From Camellia lanceoleosa (lineage: Eukaryota; Streptophyta; Magnoliopsida; Ericales; Theaceae), in the NCBI GenBank assembly GCA_025200525.1, contig CM045761.1:138324223-138388222 (forward strand): 64,000 nt of DNA. Direction: 5' to 3'. The notes under the pieces were generated by a model. The model did not search any database. It worked only from the letters and a program-made list of their open reading frames with translations, and was not told the origin of the DNA. Below are positions 11,392-22,400 of this stretch, in pieces. Positions within the stretch are counted from its first letter, which is position 1. Each line of letters opens with the position of its first letter. A program made the translations under genes and the position numbers.

Positions 11392-11910
11392 CCATGAAAT
11401 GCAATGCATTCAAGGAAGTTTTATCACTAGCCCTGTAATTATGATGTAATAAATACCAGGGCATATTAGCATAATGAATAAATTCGGTACTAATTACTAG
11501 AAATATGCTTTTCCCATTTCATGCCAAAACTTGTGTACATTCGGGAAAAATAAAAACAAGGGCTACCCACAATCAGGTGATCAGATGTTCTTCTACACCA
11601 AAAAAAATAAAAAAAATAAAAATAAAAATAAAAAACAAACGGCAGGACATTCAGTTTCACAAATTCTCTAGCTCAGCTGGGATTGGCATATTGGGGTTAG
11701 GAAGAGGTGCTTGGCTGAAAAAAGGGGAGGAATCAACTACTTCAACTTTGCGTATCATCGATCGCCACACCTCCTAAAAGAAATAGTTCTCAGCTTTATT
11801 CAGCTGATCCAGGTAGGTAGCATTCGCCTCGCGTCAAATGGTATCCGATGTCTCTTTCATATTAGGATCATGTCGAGCTCTAACCTTTACCAATGTAGCT
11901 TGGGTACCCT
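11392..11910 (+). other. TAT-1 3' non-coding region
   Basis: Sequence after the integrase stop. It includes an A-rich (aaaataaaaat)n stretch near 11598-11636 and no recognised protein. A short frame at 11711-11941 runs into the next LTR and is not credible. The region ends abruptly at ggtaccct, where the OGR-1 LTR starts; the last five bases, ACCCT, are the candidate target duplication. Confidence 0.6.
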
Positions 11911-12102
11911 TGTAGACACCCCATTTTTGATGGCCCTTTAAGACTTGGATGTTCTTACAAGTACATCTGATGATGAGTCTGATCGCTCACCGAGCGATCG
12001 AAGTCCGCGGCAGAACGCCACAGGTTTGAGCATTTCAAACCCTGCATCTATTTTTCCTCATATTCGGACCATGCCTGGGTCTTTTCAGCTTGAAGTTTCT
12101 GA

Positions 12103-12221
12103 TGGCTTGCCGGCCATCCTTGGAGGTTGCAGCCACCACTTCTCCTTTGTCGACCATTGATGTGCATTGCCTGCCATCAATGAAGCCTTTCCGGCCACCA
12201 CTGATGGTCGGCCGACCACCT
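12103..12221 (+). promoter_or_regulatory. GGCCGGC-type module upstream of LTR TATA
   Basis: Several variants of ttgccggccatcc, gcctgccatc, tccggccacca and tcggccgaccacc are packed in about 120 bases, in an LTR that is otherwise AT-rich. The module ends about 105 bases before the TATA box. The same arrangement occurs in every family LTR here. A role as a transcription-factor platform is inference. Confidence 0.5.
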
Positions 12222-12326
12222 TTGTTTGCAGTAGATATTTTGTGATATTTTGTGCCAACAGTTTGCACACATTCATGCATCTTCCTACACGTGTGTGGCT
12301 GGATGTTTATGAGGGAAATTTGTGTT

Positions 12327-12410
12327 TATATATATATAGGACCCCTCTCTCTCATGCGAAGGGGTCAAAAAAATTTGAGACAAAAAATTTCTCTCTCTCT
12401 CTCTCTCTTA
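12327..12410 (+). promoter_or_regulatory. LTR core promoter: TATA run and CT tract
   Basis: ttatatatatatagg at about 12326-12340 is followed by a CT dinucleotide tract at 12391-12409, as expected near a plant LTR transcription start. Equivalent TATA words occur at 24591, 32803 and 54355 in the solo LTR copies. Confidence 0.55.
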
Positions 12411-13830
12411 CAATTTTGTGCCTAAGTGCTTGTTTTCTCTACACTTTTACATACACTACCTTAACCAAAGTTGCTAGTGTTTGAGCTGAGGTAACTTGGA
12501 ACCTTCTTTGAGCTCTAGAAGGTGGTTTTAGCTTAGTTTTGTGCCTAGAATTGCCCTTTGCTTCAAGAGGTAGTTTACTTGCCTTGTTTACTTTGTTTTG
12601 CAGGCTCGTTTTACCATCTTTTCTTACTGTTTTGGGGCTGGTTTTGAACTGTAAAAAGCTCTATTTTTGTGGCTAAAAAATGGTGGATTGAGCCCTTTTT
12701 AGTTAGGGGGTGGTTCACCCTTCTTGTTTCTTTGTGTGTAAAGCTTTTGTGCCTTTATTCGTCACTTTAAAACCAAATTTTTTGAGCCTTTTAATCACTA
12801 AATTTTAGAGGTTTTTCAGTGGCAAAAATCTCATTTTGAAGTCCAAAATTGGAGGGGTTAGCCTCCCCTCCTTGTGTCTTGTTTGCATGCTTAGTTAGCC
12901 TTATATGTTAGCATGTTTTTCTAGCTTAACTTAGCTTAAGTCCAACATGTTTTAGGCTCTTTTTTGACATGTTTTAGCTCTGTTTTGGGTTGGTTAAGTC
13001 TTTTGAGTCTTGTTTTGCATAGTTGTAGTGTAAGTTTCTTGCACTAGCTTGTTGTTTTAAGGCTTTAAACATCATTGGTTTGAGTTGATTGCATGTTTTA
13101 GTGCTTTTTCTACTTTATTTCAGCACTTATAATCTCTGCAATCTCTCTCATTTCTTCACTTTTTGGTTTTGCTTTGAAAGTGGTTTCAAACCACTTGTTT
13201 GCCTAAGTGTGAAATGGAGGTGCTACACCTAATGGTTTAATCCCTTAGGGGGTTCATTTCTAACAGTGTAATGCCTCTTTCATGCCCAAAGCAACTTGTG
13301 GTTTGAACCCTCCTTCCATTAGAGGACACTCACCAATGGACTTAATAGATTAAAGGATGATTTGGTAATTAAAATGAGTAAACAAAATTGACCAGTAAAA
13401 GAGGCAAGATAAGCATCTCTTTGTATTGCATTTCATGTGTTCAAATCGGACGCTAATTTGAACACAAGGCACATGGGACATTTCGTACTCACTAGTGATG
13501 AAATGTGTCATTTTCCTAGGTCTCCATTGCCCTTGATCATGCATAATGGGGTGACGGCCATTTGAGTCTTGTTTTTGCATTTATTGAACTTGCACAATTA
13601 GTTTCACAAGCCATCATGCAATGAAATTGCTTGATTGGTGGTTTTGTGAACCAAATCTTGTCCCTCCTTTGATTTCCCCATGAAAAGGAGAGATAAGGTA
13701 TGCAGACCCTTGAAAACCCCAATTTTGCTCTGTTTGTGCTCTATTGCAGCATGGTGATCCAATGCATCAGTGGTAAGCAGCATCATCCATGGCAGCGATT
13801 GCCTCATTTCTCGCCTAAGAAGACACTTTT

Positions 13831-13859
13831 TTGGCCGGCAGATGGCCGACAGGCCACTG
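13831..13859 (+). repeat. Second GGCC module of the LTR
   Basis: ggccggcagatggccgacaggcc-type text lies about 1.9 kb into the LTR. Counterparts occupy the same place in the other copies (26052-26110, 34166-34227, 56305-56404, and reversed at 28708-28772 and 58727-58788), with differing numbers and spacing of GGCC words. Confidence 0.6.
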
Positions 13860-15347
13860 ATGTAAACCTCAGCAAAGATTTGGTAAGGTGGAGTAGAAAG
13901 GTTCTGGAGATTCCCAACCTTGCAAACAGAGACTTTCAAGAGCAAAACGGAGGTCTTTTCTGGGTGAAAACCGAGCATGTGTATCTTCCACTTCCCGAGT
14001 TAGAGCAGTGGCAGCATGGTTTAATATCTTAATTGCTGAGATCGTGCACATTTGTGTTATAATTTAATTAATTAGTTTGCTAGTTAGTTAAAGTGTTGTA
14101 ATAATTAGTAATTAGCTTAGTTAGTTATTCATTTGGTTTGTAATATTTAGTCTAATTAGCTTAATTGAATTAGCCTAATTAGATTAGCTTAGCTCTTATT
14201 CATTCGGACTCTCTTTTGTGAGGGCGTAATGTTGTAATAAGTGTGTGTGCGTGTGTGTATGTTTTCCAACCCCACGTCTTTCTCCCTTTTATTTAATCGC
14301 TTTTGATGGTTAGATTAGGGACATATTTCAAATTAGCATATCGCATGGTTGCATCCATTCATTCGCATTGCATGCATCGAGGCTTGGCGCATCATTCAAA
14401 CTGCATTGCCATTTCAATACTTTGTTGAATACGTGTTTAATCGCATGTTATCAAATCGATCCATATGTCATATTAGTAGCCAAGCCTATTAATTGTATTC
14501 TTTGCATGTGTTGCATTAGGCATCTTGTATAGTTTGGATCATTCATCTTTCTAACTAGTTTTTGTTTTGGCTTGGAGTACTAGGTAAGTTTTTACGCTTT
14601 AGCTTACTTGCATAAGTGTGAATGTTTCCATGTTTTGCATGCTTGCTATGAGGTTATGTGCTTAAATGCTAAACTGCATGAATGCCTGTGGATGAAGGCT
14701 TGTTGTTTGAATTGGAACAATTTAACAAATGTATGTCTTAAGCCCATTTTGAGTGGCAAATCATGTTTTAAGCCCACTAAGTTTGGTGAAAAATCCTCAT
14801 CTTTAAGCCCATTTGAAGTGGCAAATTCAAACCATTTTCGCAAACAAACATGAGTTGAATTATTTCAAATTGAGCAAATTAGTCTATACATGCTTGTGCA
14901 CATCACATAGTAATGTTAGCTAATAACTGGAACAAGAGCACATAATGTTTATAAAGAGCATATCATGATTAGTAGAGGTTGATCTTTGATCGGGCGAGCG
15001 AGGGTGCTCAATTCATAACCTTCTCCCTTCGTACCCAAGTTCCCGAGCCGAGGCAACTTTGGTGATGACGGACATGTGGCCTTTGGCACTAGTCATGGGT
15101 TTCCTAAATTTCTCCAAAATAAAATATTTATGTGGCGACTCTGTATCTGGCAAAGTAGTCCAATTTTGGCATTTTTGATCCTAAAATCAATTTTTCAAAA
15201 TGATTTGCTGGATTTGGACTCTTTAGTATTTATCAATTTCACATTGCTTTTGTGAGATTAGATTCAGAACCACAGGAGTCCGAACTGTGAGGCCTTTCTT
15301 TCAAACCTTTCGAAAGGGGGTGCGGAAAAAGGCGAGTCCACAGTTTT

Positions 15348-15365
15348 TGGCAACTCTGCTAGGGA
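15348..15365 (+). other. OGR-1 primer-binding site
   Basis: TGGCAACTCTGCTAGGGA lies five bases after the LTR end. It matches OGR-2 (TGGCGACTCTACTGGGGA) with a few changes. A tggcgactc...ctgggga PBS is, as I recall, typical of Ogre elements and attributed to tRNA-Arg. Confidence 0.7.
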
Positions 15366-16312
15366 TTTAGAGAACTTGAGTCAAACTCATGATATGTTAT
15401 TTTATCTACACTTATGTGTTTCTTTGCATTTGCATTTGCATTGGTGCGCCTAAGTCATAGTGTTTGCCATCTGCTATTCCTGAGCGGTTTTTCGGAGGCT
15501 TGCTTGGAAAAGCTTGCCAAAAGGCTGACCGCTTGCGGGCTTTGCCATGGTGGGAACACAACCCTTGGATCTGGACTACTGTTGTACCGTTTGATCATCT
15601 TTTCACTTCTCGGTATTAGGTGTGAGAGGTATATTAGGTAGTCTTGCTGAGATACCCTTTTTGACCAATCGACCTAGTTGCATATCGGAAACCATAGAGA
15701 CTGTCCCAAATTTGGACAGGTTGCTTACCCGAATGCAGGAATTGTATGAAACCGCTTGTTAAGCGTAGTGAATCCTTAGCTCCTGACGAAATTAGGACAG
15801 GGTAACCCTACCCCATCATAGGGGTGTTTTGGCTCTCACTTGCTTGATATGTGCTTTTAGAGTGAAACTCTGTAGGAATGTATCTATCAATTGCAAGTCT
15901 GGGTATCAGTTTTGAAGCAGAAATCAGTGTTGAGTATACTTCTCCAGCTTATGATTGCAACTGCTTGTTGTTTGTGTCTGAGCCGAGGTGCTATGCGGTT
16001 TCTGATTTTTGTTTCTTTTTGCTTTATTTTCTTTTTGCAAGGTAGTTTTTCACCATTGGTTCAGATGATTCTGTTACCCCCCGAGTACTCTGGACCCGAG
16101 TGAGAAAGATTTGCAGATCTGGAGATCTAGTTAGGGGACAACTAGTATTTGTTTCACTCCCACAGGTGACCAGACGAAGAAGGATCAGACAGAATTCACC
16201 AATTCAGTAGTTACCTTTTACTTCACTTGTGCCTAGTCAGGCCTAGTCTTTTACTTCTTCTCTAGACAGAGGGTATTCGTCAGTTTCGGTAGCTCAAAGT
16301 CCTCCAGTCAGC
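15366..16312 (+). other. OGR-1 leader with conserved pre-gag segment
   Basis: About 950 bases separate PBS and gag. A segment at about 16066-16180 begins ATG and encodes PPEYSGPE, then FADLEI and GSDRIHQFSS with stops between. The OGR-2 leader has the matching text (SPKYSGPS, FARLEI, GSDRVHQFSS) at the same distance from gag, on the - strand at 62700-62851. The conservation suggests that this stretch was once translated or is under other constraint. Confidence 0.5.
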
Positions 16313-17750
16313 ATGGAAGATATGCTTCGTCAGCTCCAGCAAACCATTGAGACTATGCAGCTAGATGCTACCCGCCAAGTTGAGACCACAGCCCACCAAG
16401 CAAAAGTGATAGAAAGGCTTTAGCAACAATAACAACAATTGGCAATAGCCTCAGCATCCCATGCACTCCCAGCGGGAATTCTGTCACCCGGGGTCACAAT
16501 TAATGTCCAAGAGAATGTGAGCATTTAGGCAGATCCAATCCCACCTTAGACCTCCAAGGCACCAGTTTACCAAATAGAGGCGCCGTTTGAATTCGAGGTT
16601 GACCCCACTGCACTGAAGGTCAAAAAACTAGAAAAGCTCTTCAAACGGGCTTAGGGCGTGAATTCAGTCCCTGATATTGATGATAGATACACAGATTCCG
16701 TAGTAACTCTACCAGACAGATTCAAGATGCCGCACATAGACCGATTTGATGGCTCCGGGGATCCTATGGTCCATCTACGGTTATTCTCTGACATCTTACA
16801 ACCAATAGGTCTCACCAGACTACAAAAGTTGTCACTTTTTTGCTAGACCCTGTCGGGTATAGCGGCCATTTGGTATGCCAAGCTTGAAGACTCTGTGAAT
16901 AGAAACTGGGAGGAAATGGTCGAGGCCTTCATAGCACAGTACCCCTACAATACCTAGATCGAGGTCATTACTCACGATCTCGAAGCGACCCGTCAGAAGC
17001 CGAAGGAGGGTTTCTCGGATTTTGTGACTCGGTGGAAGGCCAAGGCCTCTATGATGACTATCCGGTCGTCTGAAAAGGACCAAATTAGAATGGTGGTTCG
17101 TAACTTGCAAGGAAGGTTATTACAGAAAATGATAGTCTTGCCATTGTTTACATTTGTCGAGCTCCATGAAATAGGGGTCCAAATTGAGGATGCAACGAAG
17201 CAGGGGTTGATAGACTATGAGAAGGAACAGCCAAAAGAGGCCCTTTACACGCAGCTCCAATGTAGCCACGACTGGTGGCACCTCTGCACAGCCTTCGGAT
17301 GTGAGCATGGTCATCACTACACCCAAGACTGCCAACCCCTTTGCTGGTACATCCAACACAAGTTCACAAACCTTAAGCCATCAGGCATGAGGCCAGAGGG
17401 TCTTCACCCCGCTTTACATGTCCTTATCCGCAACCTTGAGGGTTCTGAAAAAAAGGAGCATTTGAAACCGTTAGAACAACGCCTACTACTCGATCCTCTC
17501 CCTCCGAAACACAACCCGGCCAAATATTGTGCTTTTCACCAACAACATGGTCATGATACTGATCAGTGCATCAGATTGCGTCATGAGATTCAAGATCTCA
17601 TTGACAATAAGGTGATAGCAGCTCCTGAAAAACCCAACGTCACTACAAATCCTCTCCCACCACACAACCAAGCCCCTCCACACTGGCAAATAAACCTCAT
17701 CCATCCACTAGCTATCCTTTATGACCCCAGTAAATATCACCCCTTCCCAC
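16313..17750 (+). pseudogene. gag: OGR-1 gag, frame open except for stops
   Basis: From ATG at 16313 (MEDMLRQLQQTIETMQ) one frame runs to 17750 with seven in-frame stops before 17024 and none after. Six of the seven are TAG, several at positions expected to be glutamine. Visible parts are a glutamine-rich N-terminal region, the capsid core (FKMPHIDRFDGSGDPMVHLRLF, FSDFVTRWKAKASMMT, RNLQGRLLQKM) and a CxxH knuckle YCAFHQQHGHDTDQCIRLRHEIQDLID near residues 400-425. The protein would build the virus-like particle that packages element RNA. Homology to OGR-2 gag (61296-62645, - strand) extends through most of its length and ends at about 17750. Confidence 0.85.
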
Positions 17751-18510
17751 GACTTCACCTTTCCAAGTCTAATAACCTGACTAGGTATCTCAAACAATTA
17801 TACTTTGGGTATAGTGCAGTACTCTCATCTCAGATTAACTAATCTAGGATAGTATTTCTTGTGAATGATCTGGGATAACTTCACCTTGCAAAAATCTTTT
17901 CAACAAAATTCTTACAAGTGTTATGCTCATTCCCACTTCCTGCCCCCTAATGTGAACCTAATTACCACTTATGTACACATTAAGGACGCACCGCATGGTT
18001 ATTGCCTAAGTCACTTTTAGACATTGTTGGCCGAGGTTAGCATGTTTGGCTTGCCCAAATGAAGTACTTAAGGCTTGACCTTAGCGCATTGAGAGTACCA
18101 TACTCCTCTGCTTTCCAAATTGACCAAGTCATGGCCAGTTTCGTCATGTTTCATGCCGAAACATCGCAAACTTAGTTTAACTCTACTATCATGGCAAGTC
18201 TAAGTTATTTGTCATGTTTCATGCTGAAACTTAGTGCAACTCTATCATCATGGCAAGTATAAGTTCATGTTTCAGATCGAAACATCGCAAACTTAGTTCA
18301 ACTCTACCAATAAGGCAATTCTAAGTTATTCATCATGTTTACCATGGGAACATCGTCATAATACTATTCATTCCTATCGCACAAGTTTCAACAATATTTC
18401 ATAAAAACAAAATCGAGCTAGCATTTTATTAAGAATTCGGCTAATAAAATCTTTACATAAAACTATAAAAACAAAATTCAATGGTAGAAAAACTTCAAAT
18501 TGCTCGTGTT
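17751..18510 (-). other. TAT-2 3' non-coding region
   Basis: Sequence downstream of the integrase stop. It has no protein homology that I can see. It contains a three-unit tandem repeat (18140-18355). It may include part of the 3' LTR, but no TG...CA boundary with a target duplication could be identified against OGR-1. Confidence 0.5.
18140..18355. repeat. Tandem repeat in TAT-2 3' region
   Basis: About three units of 55-70 bases share catgtttcatgccgaaac, atcgcaaacttagtt, aactctac and atcatggcaagtctaagtt. They start near 18143, 18212 and 18266, with a decayed partial unit near 18333. Internal deletions vary their length. Tandem repeats downstream of pol are common in Tat-group elements. Confidence 0.7.
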
Positions 18511-19560
18511 CTAAGGTCTTAGCAACTCCTTGTCATCAGTGTCTTCTAGCCGGTATGCACCATTGCTGGTGATCGAGATGACTCGATATGGTCCTTCCCA
18601 GTTTGCGCCTAGCTTGCCCTCCCTGGGATCCTTCTTATTACCGACAACCTTTCTAAGGATGAGGTCCCTAATCTGAAACTCTAGGCTTGACCTTTTTGTG
18701 GTATGCCCTAGCAAGCTGCTGTTGGTATGCCTTTAGTCGAATTGCTGCTCTCTTCCTTCTTTCTTCTATTAGATCAAGATCTTGGGCAAGGAATGCCTCA
18801 TTCGTTCCATTCTCCACTCCGTGGATTCTGATTCCAGGGATGCTGATCTCTAATGGGATAACTACTTCAGTGCCATATGCCATGGCAGAAGAAGATTCCT
18901 TAGTAGACCTTCTCAGTGTAGTCTGATATGCTCATAGGACATTAGGCAATTCCTCCACCCACTTGCCATTGGCAGCTTCTAGTCTTTTCTTGATTCCATC
19001 TAAGATGGTCTTGTTAGATGATTCTTCTTGCCCATTGCTCTGGGGAAAGCTAGGAGTGGAATAATAGTTCTTGATCTTGTATTTCGCACAGAAGTTTTTG
19101 ATTAACTTGCTGTCGAATTGAGTGCCATTATCTGCTACTATGGCTCTTGGCATTTCAAATTTGGTGATTATGTTTTTCTGGATAAAATTCTTTACACCCG
19201 CATCTCAGATTTTGGCTAAGGGTTCAGCCTGTACCTGCTTCGTGAAGTAGTCAGTTGCTACCAGCAAGAACTTCCTCTGTCTAGTTGCTTAGGGAAAATG
19301 CCCAACAAGATCCATGCCCCATTAGGCAAATGGCCAGGGATTGGACACTGAATTTAGATCTGCAGCTCGCTGGTGTATCAAAGGTGCAAACCAATGACAC
19401 TTCTCACATTTCCTTACATAGGCTTTAGTATCCTTCTGCATGTAGGGCCACCATTATCCTGGAAATATGGCCTTATGAGCAAGTGATCTGCCCCCAGCAT
19501 GGCTTTCACATACACTCTTATGGATCTCGTACAGAAAGTCCTTAACCTGGGATGGATGCA
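18511..19560 (-). pseudogene. pol: TAT-2 integrase, degraded
   Basis: The HHCC domain is split across frames near 19400-19560 (FLYEIHKSVCESHAGGRSLAHK, then YVRKCEKCHWFAP). The core shows WGMDLVGHFP near 19310, IVADNGTQFDSK with the second aspartate near 19120-19150, and FPQSNGQEESSNKTILDGI with the glutamate near 19030. The C-terminal part follows to GAYRLEDTDDKELLRP at 18511. Several stops (for example after VEELPNVL at 18932) and a frame change at about 18680 interrupt it. Intact elements use this enzyme to insert cDNA into chromosomes. Confidence 0.75.
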
Positions 19561-20381
19561 CATATCTCAAAAGGGGTCCAATGAAGGACCTTCTGTATAG
19601 ATGGCCTTTTGTTGACAGGCAAAACCTGGCCGACTTTAATCTGGTCTTGTACACTTCTTTTATATCTATTAGGAGCCTGCCATCCCTGAGGAACACAACT
19701 ATGGCGTCCATCTACCTACGACCTATCTCTATGCACATTGCTTCGTACTCTATTATTAGGGGCTCTATACTTGGGCTTGACAAATAATCAACCATTGTTG
19801 TCCTTGGCTTACCTGATTTCATTGTGCTAGCGAGGTTAGCTAGGGCGTCAGCATAGCTGTTATCATCTCTACTAAGTTGCTGCAACCAGTAATTTTGAAA
19901 ACATGTTAGCAACTTGACAACCTCCTTGATATAGACTATCATCCTCTCATCCCAGGCTGCATATTCACCCCTTTGATTCACAATGAGCTGGGAGTCACAA
20001 AAGACTACCACCTCATCAGCTTCCACAGTCGTTGCCAATTTCAGTCCAGCGATCGGCGCCTTGTACTCTATTTCGTTATTTGAGGCCCTGAACCCTGAAT
20101 GAAAGGATTGTTCTATCATATTCCCATCCGGTGATACCAAAACCACTCCTACCCCCGCTCCCTGCCAGTTTGAGCTGCCATTGACAAAGAGGTAGAAGGA
20201 GTTGTCGATATAAATGTCGCAAGGTTTTAGCCTTTCTTCTGTCTTCCCCTGTTCTGCCAGGCGTGGGGTTTCGTGGCCCCAATTGGTTCTCCTTTTCCAT
20301 TCCTAGACATCCTAGGTTCTGGCTCATCGGTGCCCGCTTTGGGATCGCGCTAGGAGAAAATTTTGCCACAAAGTCGACCAA
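19561..20381 (-). pseudogene. pol: TAT-2 archaeal-type RNase H
   Basis: The frame 19712-20146 shows NNEIEYKAPIAGLKLA with the glutamate, VVFCDSQLIVNQ with an aspartate, and RDDNSYADALANLAS with the last aspartate. These are three of the four acidic positions of an RNase H fold. The N-terminal strand carrying the first aspartate sits in the 20076-20381 frame and is frameshifted. Its position between the classical RNase H and integrase marks the Tat group. It ends with TAG after IEIGRR at 19712. Confidence 0.7.
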
Positions 20382-21760
20382 AACATGGCCCTTGGTTGTT
20401 GTTCTCGGCTTGAATTCTAAATCATATTGAGCTAGAACTACTTTCCATCAAGCTACTCTGTCTGTCAGGTCTCCACACAATCTTATGGGCTCAAAAGTAG
20501 TGGTTCAACTTTTTCAAGGCCATTACCAGGGCCAATGTCAATTTCTCTAGAGGCAGGTACCTTGTCTCTACATTTGCCAGGGTCTTGCTCACATAGTACA
20601 CTGCCTTCTGCTCATTTTATTCTTCTCGGATGACCACGACACTCACGGCGTGGTTTGAAATTGCCAAGTACAAGAACAATTCTTCTCCCAGTACCAGGTT
20701 CGACAACATCGATGTGAGATACTTCTTCAAGTCGGCCAAGGCGGCTTCGTATTCTTTTGTCCACAAAAAGTCTGTGGCCTTCTTTAGTAAAACAAAAACC
20801 TTTTTGCGTTTATCCAAATTTCGACTAATGAACCTGTTCAAGGCCGTTGCTCGTCTAGTTAAAATCTAGACTTGTTTGGCCATTGTCGGGTTCTTCAAGT
20901 CAAGGATGGCCTTGATATGACCTGGACTTGCTTCAATGCCCCTCTTGGTGACCAAATACCCTAGGAACTTACTGGACCCAACTCCAAATGCACACATCGA
21001 GGCATTGAGTCGAAGTCGATATGATCTCAGGATGTCAAAGACTGTCTTCAAGTCAGCCAAATGGTTTCCAGGTTCCTTGGTTTTAATAACCATATCGTCT
21101 ATGTAAACCTCAATTGTTTTCCTAATCAGATGTTTGAACATCTTGGTAACCACTCTTTGGTAAGTTACTCCTACATTCTTTAACCCAAAAGGCATTACTC
21201 TGTAACAATAGAGTCCTTTGAGGGTGATGAATGTTGTATTCTCTTCATCTGGGGCATATATTGCTATCTGGTGATAACCTCTATCTGTGTCTAGAAAACT
21301 CATCCTCCCATGCCCTGATGTGGCATCTGCTAGTTGATAAATCTTAGGCAGTGAGAAATTATCCTTGGGGCAAGCTTTGTTCAAGCTTGTGAAGTCCACG
21401 CAGACCCTCTACTTCTCATTCTTCTTCTTCACCACTACTGTATTAGACAACTAGGTGGGATAATTTACCTGTTTGATGGCCTGCGCCTCTAGTAGCTTGT
21501 CTACTTCTTCCTTGATTGCCTGCACATGGATCAATGTCAGCCTTCTTGCTCTGTAGACTACTAGTTTTGCTGACCTGTCCGCGTTAAGTCTGTGACAGGT
21601 GACCTTGGGGCTGATTCCTGGCATCTCATAAGGTGTCTAGGCAAACACCTCTATGTTCTCTCTTAAGAAAGCCTCCAGTTCTCTTTCTTCTTCCTTAGTT
21701 AAGCCAGAGCTAAGGAGAAAGAATCGTTCATCATCTCTTTCTTGCACTAGGACCTTTTTC
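20382..21760 (-). pseudogene. pol: TAT-2 reverse transcriptase and RNase H
   Basis: RT occupies 20866-21560. Upstream pieces (AIKEEVDKLLEAQAI) lead into VDFTSLNKACPKDNFSLPK, MSFLDTDRGYHQI, YRVMPFGLKNVGVTYQR and EVYIDDMVIKTKEPGNHLADL, with the catalytic YIDD box intact. It then reads FLGYLVTKRGIEASPGHIKAI. A TAG after MAKQV at 20866 breaks the frame, after which the connection and RNase H continue (ALNRFISRNLDKRKK, YLAISNHAVSVVVIREE, KAVYYVSKTLANVETRYLPLEKL). A 177-residue RT block is open, the longest preserved piece of this element. Confidence 0.8.
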
Positions 21761-21992
21761 AGTGGTTCTTCACTTTTCTCTACAGGTTCTTGCTGACATC
21801 CTTCAAGACCTCATGGTCTTCACTTTTAACCTCTGTACTTTCTACCTCCCTTACATTGCAGGTGTACTTCATTGTTGCCATGGAGTAATTTTTTGCCTGT
21901 ACCTATTCTCCCCTTACTTCCTCAATCCCCTGTTCAGTTGGGAATCGCAACAGTTGGTGCAACGTTGTAGGAACAACCCTCATTACATGCAA

Positions 21993-22328
21993 CTAAGGTC
22001 GTTCTAAAATGTTGTATGGGGAGGGAGTATTTATCACAGTGAACTCTGTTGTTACCTTTTTACTCCCTACCTGCACCTCCAGATTTGTGGCTTCCAGAGG
22101 CCATGTCGACGTCCCATTGAATCCCACCATCAGGTTGTCAGATTGTTCTAGATCATCCTGATGGAAGCCAAGCTCCTTGTAACATCTAACATACATGATG
22201 TCACAAGAGCTGCCCTGGTCGACCAATCTGCGCCTCACCTGACAATCTCCAATTTTCAGAGTTACCACCAAGGCATCAGTGTGCGGATGTTGCATCATAT
22301 CCAAGTTGGACGTAGTGAAAGAAATCAT
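21993..22328 (-). pseudogene. pol: TAT-2 protease
   Basis: PHTDALVVTLKIGDCQVRRR is followed by LVDQGSSCDIMY, the aspartic protease active site in the D-Q-G form usual in this lineage, then FNGTSTWPLEATNLEV and FTVINTPSPYNILERP, the end of the domain. The 111-codon frame is uninterrupted, but it ends in TAG before the RT linker. The enzyme would cut the Gag-Pol polyprotein during particle maturation. Confidence 0.75.
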
Positions 22329-22400
22329 CAGTCCTTAATATTCATTTGTTCTAGGTTTCCTTTGCTGGACGTGATATAGATGTTGCAGGTTCCTTACTTT

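Larger units (their letters stand above)
3590..11910 (+). mobile_element. TAT-1: decayed Retand-like Ty3/gypsy element, 3' end not seen
   Basis: The domain order on the + strand is short LTR, primer-binding site, gag remnant, protease, reverse transcriptase, RNase H, archaeal-type RNase H, and integrase with its C-terminal region. This is the Tat-group order. Every domain carries stops, frameshifts or deletions. Integrase is split by a 2.5 kb solo LTR (8071-10570). No second copy of the 3590-4275 LTR appears before OGR-1 begins at 11911, so the 3' LTR is either deleted or lies on the far side of OGR-1, outside the window. The left boundary at the word tgagccc is my best guess. Confidence 0.75.
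11911..15342 (+). repeat. OGR-1 5' LTR (3432 bp)
   Basis: The LTR runs from TGTAGACACCCCATTTTTGA to GGCGAGTCCACA, with TG...CA ends and a PBS immediately after. The internal layout is shared by all family copies: a GC-rich GGCCGGC module (12103-12221), TATA, a CT tract, a long T-rich section, a second GGCC module (13831-13859), an AATTAGTTAG-rich stretch (about 14050-14180), a GT run (14239-14262) and a conserved 3' end containing gtggcgactctgtatctggcaaag. Several frames of 60-124 codons are open inside but translate non-coding LTR sequence. Confidence 0.85.
11911..17750 (+). mobile_element. OGR-1: Ogre-like Ty3/gypsy element, truncated after gag
   Basis: A 3432-bp LTR (11911-15342) is followed at once by a PBS, a leader of nearly 1 kb and a long gag frame. 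The LTR belongs to the family seen seven times in this window, all starting TGTAGACACC or its mutated form. Homology to the matching gag of OGR-2 stops near 17750. Beyond this the DNA belongs to the opposite-strand TAT-2, so protease, polymerase and 3' LTR are absent here. Either TAT-2 inserted into OGR-1 and the remainder lies outside the window, or OGR-1 was truncated. Confidence 0.75.

Noticed and set aside
13604..14032. Overlapping 124- and 110-codon frames on both strands
   Set aside because: They cover the second GGCC module and non-coding LTR; no homology and no conservation in other copies.
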